From contig CANXME010002568.1 in assembly GCA_948144175.1 (NCBI GenBank), forward strand, positions 868,001 to 932,000: a stretch of DNA of 64,000 bases, given 5' to 3'. Shown in pieces: positions 28,882 through 41,000 of the stretch (the first letter of the stretch is position 1; each line of letters begins with the position of its first letter). This stretch comes from Closterium sp. NIES-65 (taxonomy: Eukaryota; Streptophyta; Zygnematophyceae; Desmidiales; Closteriaceae). Position numbers and translations under genes: made by a program. The notes below the pieces were generated by a model. The model saw nothing but the letters and a program-made list of their open reading frames with translations, did no database searches and was not told the DNA's origin.

Positions 28882-31754
28882 ATGGCAGTTATAGAGGCTG
28901 ACGCGGATGGGCCTGACGACGAGGATGATGCAGTCGGTCGCCCTGTATCCGGCCCAGTATCCGACCCTCTCACCGGTCTAGATTTTCTTAGGTCTGTCCT
29001 ACCGAAGCACAATCCACCTCCAGCGCCACCGTCGCAACCTAGCTCGAGCCGCCCACCTATTCCCAGAGACACCACACCTCTGCACGAGGCCGTCACTGAA
29101 GCAGCGACCGCTGCGCAACAGGCGGTGCCCCATGAGGCGTCTGTTGGTGCACCTTCTCGTCCCGCGCCACCGTCGAAGCTGCGGTACCGGCAGTCCACCC
29201 TTGGTTGGGCCACTCCGCCTCCTCCATCGACCATTGTGACTCCTGCGGGCGACAATTCTCCCATGCAGGACAACTCCATGCCCACGCAGGGCAGCCCGAG
29301 GCCCACGCAGGACAGCTCAAAGCCCAAATCCGATAATCCTGAGTTGAAATACGAGGAAGCGCATGAGAGATTCAAATCGAAGTGGTCCACCGATTACAGT
29401 TGGCTTGTTCTAACTAAGACCTCTTTTGGTGCCCCTTCTTTCAAGTGCAGTATTTGCCTGGAGTTTGCGGGATTGAAAGGCAAGTGTGGGCGGCGTACCG
29501 AGGGAGCTACAGACGTGCAGACACAATCCTTCAAGAAGCACGAAGGGACGGTGAAGCACCGATTTGCTCTGCAGCGCCAGGAGGATTTGCTGCAGAAGTA
29601 CGGGCGGCAGCAGCGCATCGACATGCACCCGAAAGCGCAAGACATGGAGCTGCTGCAGGTGTCGTCGCTCGTCGACGCGCTGTACTTCATGGGGAAGTGC
29701 AACGAGCCCATGGACTCGTGGATCCGGCTCGTGTGCTACCTGGCGAAGAAGAAAGTGCCCGGGTTTCCCGAGCAGGGATACGGCACATACTATAACACGT
29801 ACGTAAATTCTTATGTGTGTCCCGTGTCTACAACGTTGTATCCTTGCTGACCGTCACTAACGACCTTGTCTTCCTTCTGTAGGTACAGCTTTGGAGAGCT
29901 CACTCAAGCCATTGCGACATGGCTTCAGACAACGCAACTGGAGCACCTCCTCTTGAGCCCTTTCATCGGGATAACGCTCGATGAGAGCACCGACCGTCGG
30001 CGCGGCAAGCACATGATTGTGTTTGCCACGTTTCTCCGCGAAGGCCGAGTTGTCACTGAGTTCGTCGCGCATTTAACAGTTGATAGGGCTGACGCTGCAT
30101 CTTTGTGCAGTTTGTTGCTTTCCCACCTCAGGGCAGTCGGCGTTGACCTCCGGCGTATCTCGGGAGTGAGCACGGATGGCGCCTCTGTGATGGTGGGGAG
30201 TCAAAACGGTGTGGTTGCTCGTCTGCGAATGCTCATCCCCAACCTGGTCTTGTTTCACTGCATCGCTCACAGGTGCGTTTGTGTTTTAACGCCATGTGTA
30301 AACGGCAAATCTGTTTGTTTATGAAAAACTAACTGTGCATGTGTGGTTTTGTCTGGCAGGGAGGCCTTGGCTGCCAAGGCCGCAGCGGAGAAGATACCCA
30401 CCTTCAACATGGTCGACGACGTGATCCGCGCGGTCGCAGAGTACCTCGGGCGATCGGGGCCGTGGCATCAGCGCTTCATGGAGCTCCAGGAGGTGTTCAC
30501 GTCCACCATCCTCGAGGCCCAAGGCATACACGACGTGCGGTGGCTGTCCAGAGGAGCTGCAGTTGCCCGCTTCGTCCAAGTCCTACCTGCCATCATGGTC
30601 ATGTTGTCGGAGTGGAAGGACCAGACCATGTACGAACTCGTCACGTCGTACAGGTTTCAGTTCCTCACCAGGTTCCTCGCGAACATGCTGGAGCAGCTCA
30701 ACGTCCTCTCCTCTGTTTTTCAGAAGCGAGAAGTAAGTGAATTTGAGGGTGTAGATTGTATTGGTTTAAGTCCGAGACCCATTGTACTAATTCTCTTTGT
30801 ATGTTTGTGATGCAGCTCGACTACGCGCTGGTGCACACGCAGATTGTGCGCACCACATCGATCCTGGAGGCTCGGTACGTCGACTGTGGAGACGACTTCG
30901 GGGGGGGGCCGACCGAGAGGCTCTACCGCTTCATTGAGAAGCACGGTCCGGGAGGGACACCAGAAATGGTGGTGGAAGGAGCATCGTCCGACGGCAGTAT
31001 GAACCGCTTCAAGGTGAAGCTTCACGAACGCACAAACCCAAGCTATCGTGGGCCTGGTCATCACCACGCCTGCGTTGCGCTCTGCACCGACATGGCCGAG
31101 CTCGTTGTCGAGCAGCTCCAGTCCAAGCTCGGCGACCTTGACTCACTTTCCGGAGTGCGGCTGTTTATTCCAGAGATGTGGCAACCTCACTGGGACCGGA
31201 ACGCACGGCAGGCACAGTGCCTGGAGTGGCTGATGTCGCTTGTCACGTTGTTTCGCGCAGATGAAGCCGACGAGATACTACCTGGTATGGTTTTGTGTCA
31301 CCCCGCCCCTTTCCCCCTTTGGCTATGGCTCGTTTACTAAACCTGTGTCTCGTTTTGCCTTGCAGGCATTGACAAGAAAAAAGCCGTGAGGGAGCTGCGC
31401 ACACTGTGTCCGGTCCCGTACCCCAACCTGGTCGGACTGTGGGTGGCGATTACGGTGCTGCCTCTCAGCACGGTCGAGTGCGAGCGCGGTTTCTCCCGAC
31501 AGAATCTCATCAAAACGTGGCAGAGGGGCAGCATTAAGGACTGTAGGCTGAGTGATCTGCTCTGTATTTCACTCCTAGACTATGAGCTAGATGTCCCAGG
31601 AGTAGTAGAGATATGGCGCAGCTACAAGAAGCGCCGGCCGGTCACAGCACCTGCTGCAAGGCACAGAGAGGAGCCCTCGTGGGCTGGGAAGGAGCCTGTA
31701 GACGAGGCAGTAGTAGAACGTGAACCTGTATTAGACTATCAAGAAGAAATGTAA
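28882..31754 (+). CDS. hAT family transposase
   Basis: Five exons join in phase: 28882-29798, 29883-30272, 30360-30732, 30816-31284, 31366-31754. After a Pro/Ser-rich N-terminus there is a zinc-finger-like segment (FKCSICLEF ... KKHEGTVKHRFAL), then the catalytic core with ITLDESTD and GVSTDGASVMVG, and a C-terminal dimerisation segment with LPLSTVECERGFSRQNLIK, which carries the expected acidic residue. These are the hAT D-D-E signatures. No internal stop remains once introns are removed, so it may still be functional and could act on the related element at 62677-63724. Compact introns of 81-87 bp with clean borders contrast with the bloated introns of the host genes. Confidence 0.9.
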
Positions 31755-31931
31755 GGTTACTTAGTGTTTTCATTATAACAAGAAAATTGACTGACTCTGT
31801 ATGTTCAGCGTAGAAATGCAAGTGTAGTCTGAAATCTCAGACTTAAAAAATCAGGTCACTCTGACAGCCAGACTAGGAAGAGCGGTGTACTCTGAGGCCT
31901 CAGACTACCTCAAAACGAATCTAGGGGCCTG

Positions 31932-31939
31932 GTCGGCAG
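31932..31939. repeat. 8-bp direct repeat, right copy (hAT target duplication)
   Basis: GTCGGCAG directly after the CTG terminus of the hAT element; matches 24180-24187. Confidence 0.8.
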
Positions 31940-32224
31940 GACTCGGCCTCTCAAGAAGCAGTGCGATGCAAATTCCCAGTAAAGCATTAGTGTAGTGCAA
32001 CAATAGAAACGTGGTATGCATCGACCATTTGTATGCACTGAATGCTGACAGCAAGCATGCTTACTAAAGCAAGCCAATTCTTAAATACACTTATCAGACT
32101 GCAGTGCATGAAAAGGCTACACTTGAACTACACAGTGCAAGTATGGCCACGGTGTAAGCTGTAACCCCATCACAGCAAATGGGGGGGTTACGCTCTACAA
32201 GCCGAGCCTACTATCTGGAAACGA

Positions 32225-33826
32225 CTAATCACCACCAGCTCCTTTCTCCCCTCCCTCCTCTCCTTCCCCACCCTCCCCTTCTGCTGCTACTGTACCTGCA
32301 TCAGCTTCTGCCCCTCCTCCCTCTCCTTGTGTCTCCCCTGCTCCCCCTGCACCTCCTGCTGCGTCCCCTCCCCCCACGCCTCCCCCACTCCCTTTCACCG
32401 ACCCCACCACATCATACTTGAACTGCAAAGACGACTCCCAGTCCCTCAGGGTCTCCATTTCAGAATAGGTCAGCCCGGTCAAATCCCCCACCGCGTCCTT
32501 GGGATCGGTTGACATCTTGGCAAACGCGCGGCTCGCCTCCTTCCCTGCAAACACCTCGTAGGGACCTCCTGGACCGTAGAAGTGCCTGCGAGTGGGAGAG
32601 TGGGTTGGGTAGGCATGGTAGGATAAAATTTTGAGTCGACTCAAACATGGCTTGCCTGGTTCCTCTCACTCATCTTCCTGCCAAGACCTCATAGCGACCT
32701 CTCATAGGGTCTCCATCTCCGAGTAGGTCAGCCCGGTCAAATCCCCCACCGCGTCCTTAGGATCGGTTGACATCTTGGCAAAGGCCCGGCTCGCCTCCGT
32801 CCCTGCAAACAATTCAAGCGTTAGTGCCTCCTGGGCCGTAGAAGTATCTGGGAGTGGGAGAATGGGATGGGGCAAGGGGGTGCAGTGCAGTGTTTGTTAC
32901 TCTGCCTTGCCTCACCTCACCTCACCTCACCTCACCTCACCTCACCTCACCTCACCTCACCTCACCTCAGCTCGCTTCCTTCCCTGCCAACACCTCAAGC
33001 GTTAGTGCTCGGTGTGCTTTGGTGAGCTGTAATTTATGAAGGGTTTGCGATGTTAGCGAGGCTAGTTAGGTTCGCAACCGGCGATGGCAAAGGCAGGTGA
33101 AGGTGATGGAGGAAATCCACTAGGGAAGTATGGTGCGGGCTTGCAAGTGTATCAGAAAAAACAATCGGAGAAGCCAAAGGGTGCATAACAAGCACTCACT
33201 GCAGAGGGTGTATGTCAAGAAAACCAGGTTTACATGCGATTTCACTCCCATTTGACATGAACTTAGACACACGGTAGAAAGAGCAGGCACTCACTTTCCA
33301 CGAGTTACATCGTAGATTTTCCCTCGAATGGCCTGGGCAGGAGACGGGGATCGCGGAGAGGAGGGAGAAGGGGAGGTGGGAGCGGAGGAAGAAGGGGACG
33401 GAAAAAGGGAGGGGGAGAGAGGGAGAAGGGGAGGGAGAGTGATTACACGAAGAAGGGAAGGGAGAGTGAGGGAGAAGCTAATTTTGATGGAAAGGCGATG
33501 AAGCAAAACACTGCGAGACGATCCTGACGCCCATTTTCCCATGCCAGCAGAAAGCGCATATCACTCACCAGAAGGATCGGTTTCTCCGGGTCGCTGCCGC
33601 TGTACTGGCTTAGCTCCTCGAGGGTAATTTCCCCTATTTTAATCGGCTCCGGTGGGCCCGGGACAGGCGGCGGAACAGGCGCTGCGCGCTGCTGAACGTA
33701 CGAGAAGATGACGTAGATGATCGACGCGATGAGGACTAATAACGAGACTGTTGTTGACGGAGCAAGCCCTGTGGCTTCTTGCACGTACGCCAGGAAGGTT
33801 TGTAACGGGGATAGAGCAGTCGACAT
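32225..33826 (-). CDS. membrane steroid-binding protein (MAPR, cytochrome b5-like)
   Basis: Three exons join in phase: 33826-33569, 33332-33295, 32585-32225, about 218 residues. An N-terminal membrane segment (TVSLLVLIASIIYVIFSYV, about residues 26-44) is followed by a Pro-rich linker and a cytochrome b5-like domain: ITLEELSQYSG, ILL AIRGKIYDVTRGK, HFYGPGGPYEVFAGKEAS, RAFAKMSTD and TLRDWESSLQFKYDVVG. This is the order of MAPR/PGRMC proteins, ER or plasma-membrane heme-binding proteins that support sterol metabolism and P450s. The tail is Gly/Glu/Ala-rich. A decayed copy of exon 3 lies upstream of it at about 32703-32815, with a third remnant near 32975-33010. Confidence 0.9.
32629..32645. repeat. 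TTTTGAG palindrome, GTCGAC centre
   Basis: TTTTGAGTCGACTCAAA lies between MAPR exon 3 and its decayed copy. Confidence 0.85.
32695..33010 (-). pseudogene. decayed copies of MAPR exon 3
   Basis: About 32695-32850 repeats the part coding SRAFAKMSTDPKDAVGDLTG and TYSEMETL with few changes; a shorter remnant of the FAGKEAS region lies near 32975-33010, after a pentamer repeat. Confidence 0.88.
32908..32970. repeat. (CTCAC)n pentanucleotide repeat
   Basis: About twelve CTCAC units in the MAPR intron, between two exon remnants. Confidence 0.95.
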
Positions 33827-35093
33827 ATTGCTGTCGAAGAAAGAACGCGAGCTTTGTCAGTGACGGTGTGCGGAGGCAAGGCGAAATTGAAAAAAAACGC
33901 GGATTTACGAGTTTAGGCCGATTTTCGAAACGGGACGATGAGGCAAGGCGAACGGCGCGAGTAGAAGCGAGTCAACACTACGAGATGAGCAGGAGAGCGG
34001 GGCTGGAAGTGTGTCTCGAGACGAGACTACTGAAGGCTGGGAAATTAAACAAGGGCAAGGGCAGGAAAAATAAACATCTGCCGTTGACAGGACGTGAAAA
34101 ATGGCGCAAGGCAGCGGTGATCGCGCAGATTTGTAGACTCCGAAAAAGTGCAACCTCGCCGTTGACGAGACGAATCAGGGAGGATTCAACGCAGTAGAGC
34201 TGCGGGTTGTGTTATTGTGCTTGAGGGCACTTTCGAACCATCCAGAAACTGTATGGTTGTTTTCGGCGTCCAGGGCTGGTTCGACCCTGCGTAAAATTGA
34301 TACTCGAATCTACCAACCGTAACAAAAGCCATCCGACCTTTGGTTATTTTGTTTTTCCCCGTTGAGGAGACACTCGAAACGTTCTTTTTGCGTTCCAAAA
34401 CCGGACCAGAAGATGTTGAAACTGACTATTTGGTAACCAGCGCGCACTCGAGCGAAGTTATATGCACACCCCCATGATCAAATCACACACCAAGGGCTGA
34501 TACATGCTCATGTTTCCTTTAGGTGGTGCCAAGTAAAGAGAGGGCAGATACTTGTGTTGCGTGCGTGGGATCACTCGAGTACATCTGCCTGACTGTCCGG
34601 CGGCGGGGAATTCACGATACGTCCATCAAGCGCAGCGACGCTCCGCAAACAGCGTCACGTTCTGTGGCGAATCCGGGATAGGTCCTGTCGCCGGTCTCTC
34701 TCTGTTCGTGCTGTTTGCTCGTAGGACCACTGGCTGAACTGCATCGCGTTTCGTGAACCGTCGATGTTGTTGTAGCAAGCACGCGGTATGATATCGACCA
34801 CGATAAGGAATCAGGCTCAGTTCAGAGTCAGATGCGATTCAGGCCAGCTTTAGACCAAACTCAGACGAGACGCATGTCCGACAGGAGTCCTGGCCAGAGG
34901 GACGTAAGCAAGTAGTTGTACGCGCGTCAGCCCAACTATAGAACTAACATGCAGGCTGTATGTTTACAAGGAACCACCCATAAAAGCGCGTCAGCCCGTC
35001 AGGCTTAGCTTCGGGAGCACCAGGCTTGTTAATTCAAAGCCGGTCCAGGTCAAGCTGTCGTCAGCTTTGCGCCACTAGCCTTCGCAAGACGCC
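33827..35093. other. divergent intergenic region, MAPR and DCAF4-like genes
   Basis: The two genes run apart from here, so promoters should lie in this 1.3 kb. I see no convincing extra gene; short open frames do not look coding. Confidence 0.5.
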
Positions 35094-38000
35094 ATGGTCC
35101 TAGGTAAGCCCGCAGTTAAGTTGCTCCTGTAACATGGTTACCCTGATTTTGTCACATAAGGATAAGCCCTTGGTCGCTCTGCTTCTGAAACTTCAGATGT
35201 AGGCTCACATGGGTATTATGAAAAAAGCAAGAAAGAAAAGAAAGGTCTACCTACCTCATGGCCTCGTGGCACAATCATTGTCGGAAGTCCATGACTGTGT
35301 TGTGGCCGTGCCATGGCACGGCCACACAAATTTGCGAGGTTTTTAGGGTTTGTTATGGGATTAAAGGTTAATACTCTAGGGTTATTAAGGGATAAAAAAG
35401 CGAGTACTCTGCACCACATGTCATGTGCGTGCAGCCTGCCAGGCTTCTACTACGACGAGGCTTCCAACTGCTACCTAGACATGCCATACCCGTTGTTGTC
35501 TGTCCTGCACTCTGTTGTGCACCCCATGTCATGGCTGTGTGTGTGCTGCGTGTGCTGCGTGTGCCTGCAGACCTACCAGGTTTCTACTTTGACGAGGCCA
35601 GCAACCGCTACTTCCGCCTGCCAGGCACCTAGGTTCACATAAAAGCATAACTCATGGCTGTGCAACCATTGCGTGTGCGTGCAGACCTACCAGGGTTCGA
35701 CAAGGACGAGGCCAGCAATCGCTGCTTCCGCCTACCAGGCCCTCGTGGCCTCATGACATGCGTCTTGTCTTGTGTCCACCCCATCTTGCACGCCCTTGCA
35801 GACCTGCCTGGCTTCTATTATGACGAGGCCACCAACCGTTACTTCCGCCTGCCCCGACCTGCCGCTCTGGCCCCCTCACCCTCTCCGTTAGCAGCAGCTG
35901 GTGGTGTGCATGCAGTGGGAGGGGGAGGAAGAGGAGGAGGACGAGGAGGGGAAGGTGGAGGTGTAGGGAGAGGAGGAAGTGGGGATGGGGGGAGGGGAGG
36001 AGGGGGAGGAAGAGGTGGGGAACGGTATGGAGGAGAGAGAGACAGGCATGGCAAAGCCCACCCATCGTCCGCGACAGTTTCTGAGAAAGTTCCCACCGTT
36101 TTTCAGCTGCTGCGTGAGAGGGAGGCAGGAGGTCGCCGCTGGCACCCCTCAGTAGTGTCATATGATTCGTCGCCTGTGCATGGAGCACATTCGTTAAGAG
36201 CAGAGTGCACGTTAGAGTCACAGCCGGCCTCAGAAAGGAGGCGGAGGAGGAAACGAGGGAAAGAGCATGCAGAGAAGCAGCAGCAGGATGGGTCTCACCA
36301 CACTTCCATGGAGTATGGTCTTGTGCAGCGCCGTTCGCATGGGGACGCTGTTGGTGGTAATGTTAGTTACAGCAGTGCTCATAACGAGCGTGCTACTAAT
36401 GGTCGTGCTGGTGCTGATCTTGTTGGTGACAGTGGTCGTGGGGGTCATGGGGCCCGTCTGAAGGCGGTTTCTTTTGAGTCGACTCAAAAGTCATGTGACA
36501 GTGGTCGTGGGGGTCATGGGGACTGTCTGAAGGCGGTTTCGTCGGTGTTTGGCCGCGCGTTTGAAACGGCAGCTCGCACTGCTGGCATGAGGAACCTCAA
36601 GGTGGGGATGAGAGAGGCGAGGCGAGGCGAGGCGAGTAATGGCGATGTGATGTGATGCAGGCATGGCATTGTGCATTTGTGGCAGTATGAGGCAACAGAG
36701 AGGGCGTGTGATGCAGGCATGGCATTGTGCATTTGTGGCAGTATGAGGCAACAGAGAGGGCGTGTGATGCAGGCATAGAAGTGATGCAGGCGTAGAAGTG
36801 ATGCAGGCGTAGAAGTGATGCAGGCGTAGAAGTGATGCAGGCTTAGAAGTGGTGCAGGCGTAGAAGTGATGCAGGCGTAGAAGTGATGCAGGCGTAGAAG
36901 TGGTGCAGGCGTAGAAGTGATGCAGGCTTAGAAGTGGTGCAGGCGTAGAAGTGGTGCAGGCGTAGAAGTGATGCAGGCGTAGAAGTGATGCAGGCGTAGA
37001 AGTGATGCAGGCGTAGAAGTGATGCAGGCGTAGAAGTGATGCAGGCGTAGAAGTGATGCAGGCGTAGAAGTGATGCAGGTGTAGAAGTGATGCAGGCGTA
37101 GAAGTGATGCAGGCGTAGAAGTGATGCAGGCGTAGAAGTGATGCATGCGTAAAAGTGATGCAGGCGTAGAAGTGATGCAGGCGTAGAAGTGATGCAGGCG
37201 TAGAAGTGATGCATGCGTAGAAGTGATGCAGGCGTAGAAGTGATGCAGGCGTAGAAGTGATGCAGGCGTAGAAGTGATGCAGGCGTAGAAGTGATGCAGG
37301 CGTAGAAGTGATGCAGGCGTAGAAGTGATGCAGGAGTAGAAGTGATGCAGGCGTAGAAGTGATGCATGTGGTGGCGCAGGGGGAGGAGGAGGGCACTCAT
37401 GTGTGGCTTTTGAGATGTCTCACAAGTCGCCTCTGCTTCTTTTGTTGTGCCTGCACCCTCCTCTGCACCCTCCTCTGCACCCTCCTCTGACCAGATGTGG
37501 CAGTATCAGGTAACGGAAAGGGCGTGTGATGCGGGCATGGCAGTGATGCATGTGGTGGCGCAAGGGGACGAGGGCGCGCATGTGCGCACCGGCTTGCTCG
37601 TGGGCCATCGATTGGGGGATGTGAGGTGAGAAGCGTGGAACAAGGGCGATGGGAGGTGAGGATTGTGGGTGGGTGACAGTGACACACTCTCGCTCATCTC
37701 TCTTGCCCCTTTCCATGGGCAGCAGCTCGCTCCCTCTCGCTCATCCCTCCCTCATCGCACCCTTGTTCCCAAGCAGCCTTCTGGAGCTCACGGATCAGGA
37801 AGAGACGCCTAGCACCACTCGCCCCACCACCCACCAGCACCACTGGCCTTTGCACATTTCCACAGGCAGCTCCTTCTCCCTCTTGCAATCCCTGCCTCAT
37901 CACACTCCTGTTCCCCCTATCGTACAGCCTTCTGGAGCTCACGGATCAGGAGGAGACGCCTAGCACCACTCGCCCCACCACCCTCCAGCACCACTGGCCT

Positions 38001-41000
38001 GTGCTTCTTTCCTCAGGCAGCTCCATTTCCACATCCGGGCAGCGGGTCGCAACTTATGATCTGCCCAGGCCCCCTCCGCCTCCGGCCTTCTCAAGCTTGC
38101 ACTCCCTCTTTCTGGGCTCGGATGTTACGAGCATACGCACGCTTCCTTGGGGCAGCAGAGCGATTGGAGATTCTGGTGTTGCTGCGGGCAGCTGTGCAGC
38201 GTGAGTGGGTGGATTGGGTAGGAAAAGAAGGGGGAGCAGAGGGGGAAGGAGAGGGCGTTTAGGTTGGGGCCTTCACGAGCTCGCACTCCCTCTTTCTGGG
38301 CTCGGATGTTACGAGAATACGCACGCTCCCTTGGGGCAGCAGAGCGATTGGTGATTCTGGTGTTGCTGCTGGCAGCTGTGCAGCGTGAGTGGGTGGGGTG
38401 GGTAGGTAGGAGAGAGAGGGGAGGCTAAGGTGTTGAGGGGCTGGGTGGGGCTATGAAGCCCAAAAAGAGCGAGTGACGAACGTCGCACTCGCTCTTTTTG
38501 GGGAGGCACGAACTGCCTAACTTTTTCTCCAGTCTAGATGTTCCTTTCCCCGTTCCTATCCTTCCTATCCTTCCCGTCCTTCCCAGCATCACAACTCTAG
38601 GCACGGGGGGTCACCCTGCCTGTGTGGTGCTGGCTGGTCTGGTCTGGACCTCTCGGGCTCATCTGGTGCAGCCTCAACTGGTCTGGACCTCTCGGGCTAA
38701 TCTGGTTCATCCCCTCCTACTGCTGCTCTTCTTCATGACAAGCACTGACCTGTGGGTCTGGTCTGGACCTCTCGGGCTCATCTGGTGCAGCCTCAACTGG
38801 TGACGGCGCAGCTGATGGCTCAACTGGACTTGCTGCTAATGGCTGTTTCCTCCTAGGTTCACCCAAAAGCGCCTTCTGCTAACTAACAGCTCTGTCCCTT
38901 CTTCCTGTCCATCTTATCCATCCTAGCATCACGACTCTAGGCACGGGGGGGCACCCGGCCCGTGTGTTGCTCGCTGCACTCGACCTCGCAGACTCTTCTG
39001 GTGGTGGTCCAACTCGTGGAGGCACATCTGGTGCCAATGGTGCCGCAGCTGGTGCTGGTGTTGCTAGCGCGGCTGGTGCGGGTGTTTCAAGAGGTGGTGG
39101 AAGTGGCAGGAGAGGGAGCAGCAGGCAGCGCCTTCTTCATTGGCAAGTGGAGAGGCAGTTTGAGTTGCCGGGCAGCGTATGGGCGTGTGAATGCTCGCCG
39201 AAGCAAGGGGAGATTGGAGTGGGTGAGTGTGTGTGTGGTTCTTACTCAGGCACCTAAAAGTAGATCGACCCGTACTACAAGGTGCACTGGCCTTGAGAGA
39301 AGTTCAAGTCACTACCACCTACACTTTGCTATGAGAGAAAGCATACGCTTCCGCAACCGCAAGCACCACCGCATGCATCTGTTTCTCTCTCACTGTGTGT
39401 GTATTGTATCTGTGTGTCTCTCTCTCCAGGCACGTCACTGAAGTTGCAGCTGCTGCACGTGGAGACGGGGCAGCGGACAGCCCTTGAGGCGCAGAGTACC
39501 CTCCAGATTTAGAGATTCTCACTGTTTGTTTCCTGTAAACCCCTCCCGCTGCATCTCTGTGCCTCTCTCCAGGCACGTCCCTGGGATTGCGGCTGCTGCA
39601 CGTGGAGACGGGGCAGAGGACAGCCCTGTGCCACAGCAACAGTGACGTGCTAGCGCTGCAGGTCACAGGGGAGGTGAGACATGGGGTAGGTAGGATGTGT
39701 ATGTGGGAGGTGCAATATGGGGAGGGTGGGACGGTGGAGCTGCTGCACGTGGAGACGGGGCAGAGGACAGTCCTGTGCCACAGCAACAGTGACGTGCTAG
39801 TGTTGCAAGTCACAGGAGAGGTGAGACACAGGGGAGGTGAGGTTCGGAGGATGTGATGAGACTGTGGTGAGTCGAATCAAAATACGCTTGGAAAAGCTTC
39901 TTAACTGACTACTTCTAGAAGCTTCCGTCACTACCTGATATATCTTGAAACGAGGCGAGTTTTGAGTCGACTCAAACTCGACACAGGAAAAGCTTCCTAA
40001 CTGACACTATCGCTACCTAGAAACGAGGCGAGTTTTGAGTCGACACAAACTCGACACAGGAAAAGCTTCCTAACTGACTCCATCACTACCTAGAAACAAG
40101 GGGCAAGGGGAAAAGGGCCTCTCGTCATCGCCTCTCTGTACACATAGCAGCGAGGGATCGAGCAGCAAGGAAGAGAATTTCCCCTTTCCCCTCTCAGCCC
40201 CAAGCACCCCAAGCTTTATTGAAAACACTTCTGAGAATTCTCAAAAGTGATTTCAATCTCCCCTTTCCCCTCTCAGCGCCAAGCACCCCAAGCTTTCCAT
40301 CCCTTCCACAGAAAGCTCACACACCCCAACGTGCGACCTCAGGGCAGCACCTACCTGGCAGGTTTTCGCAACGGCGCCATCGCCACCATCGACTTTCTAT
40401 GCATGTCAACCTTTCCAACCTCTCACCCCCTCCCTCTCCCCCTCCTCACCCCCCATGCGACCCCAGGGCAGCATCTACCTGGCTGGTTTCCGTAACGGAG
40501 CCATTGCCACCATCGACATGCGCGCACCCCTGCCTCCCCGCCTCGAGTTTTGAGTCAGCTCAAACCTCCTCCCCCTCCCCAACACCGTGTCACCCCAGGG
40601 CAGCATCTACCTGGCTGGTTTCCGCAACGGAGCCGTCGCCACCATCGACACATGCGCACCCCTCCCAACCTCAAAGCTAACACCCCTTTCATCTCAACCT
40701 TCCCAACCTCCCCCTCTTCCCCACCCCCCCCTTTCCCCCCGCTCCCGCTCCCTCAACCCCAGAGCAGCACCTACCTGGCAGGTTTCCGCAGCGGCGCCAT
40801 CGCCACCATCGACATGCGCGCACCCCTGCCCACCTCGAGTTTTGAGTCAGCTCAACTCCCCTCCCCCCCCACCACCTCATGTGTCACCCCAGGGAAGCAT
40901 CTACCTGGCTGGTTTCCGTGACGGCGCCATTGCCACCATCGATACGCGCGCACCCCTCCCCACCTCAAAGCTAACACCCCTTTCATCTCAACCTTCCCAA

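Larger units (their letters stand above)
28324..31931 (+). mobile_element. hAT DNA transposon, right end intact, left end not seen
   Basis: The element carries a complete-looking transposase gene and a right terminus with subterminal CTCAGACT-type motifs ending CGAATCTAGGGGCCTG. The last 44 bp are identical to those of the non-autonomous element at 62677-63724. An 8-bp repeat, GTCGGCAG, follows it (31932-31939); the same 8-mer occurs at 24180-24187 on the far side of the copia fossil. The expected left terminus (CAGTGCCC) is absent there, so the left end has been lost or replaced where the copia piece lies. Tandem ~75-bp repeats occupy 28451-28680. Confidence 0.85.

Noticed and set aside
36491-37396. 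301-codon minus frame of HHFYACITSTPASLL-type repeats
   Set aside because: Produced by the 17-bp array, which has no stop in any minus frame; no splice or family support.
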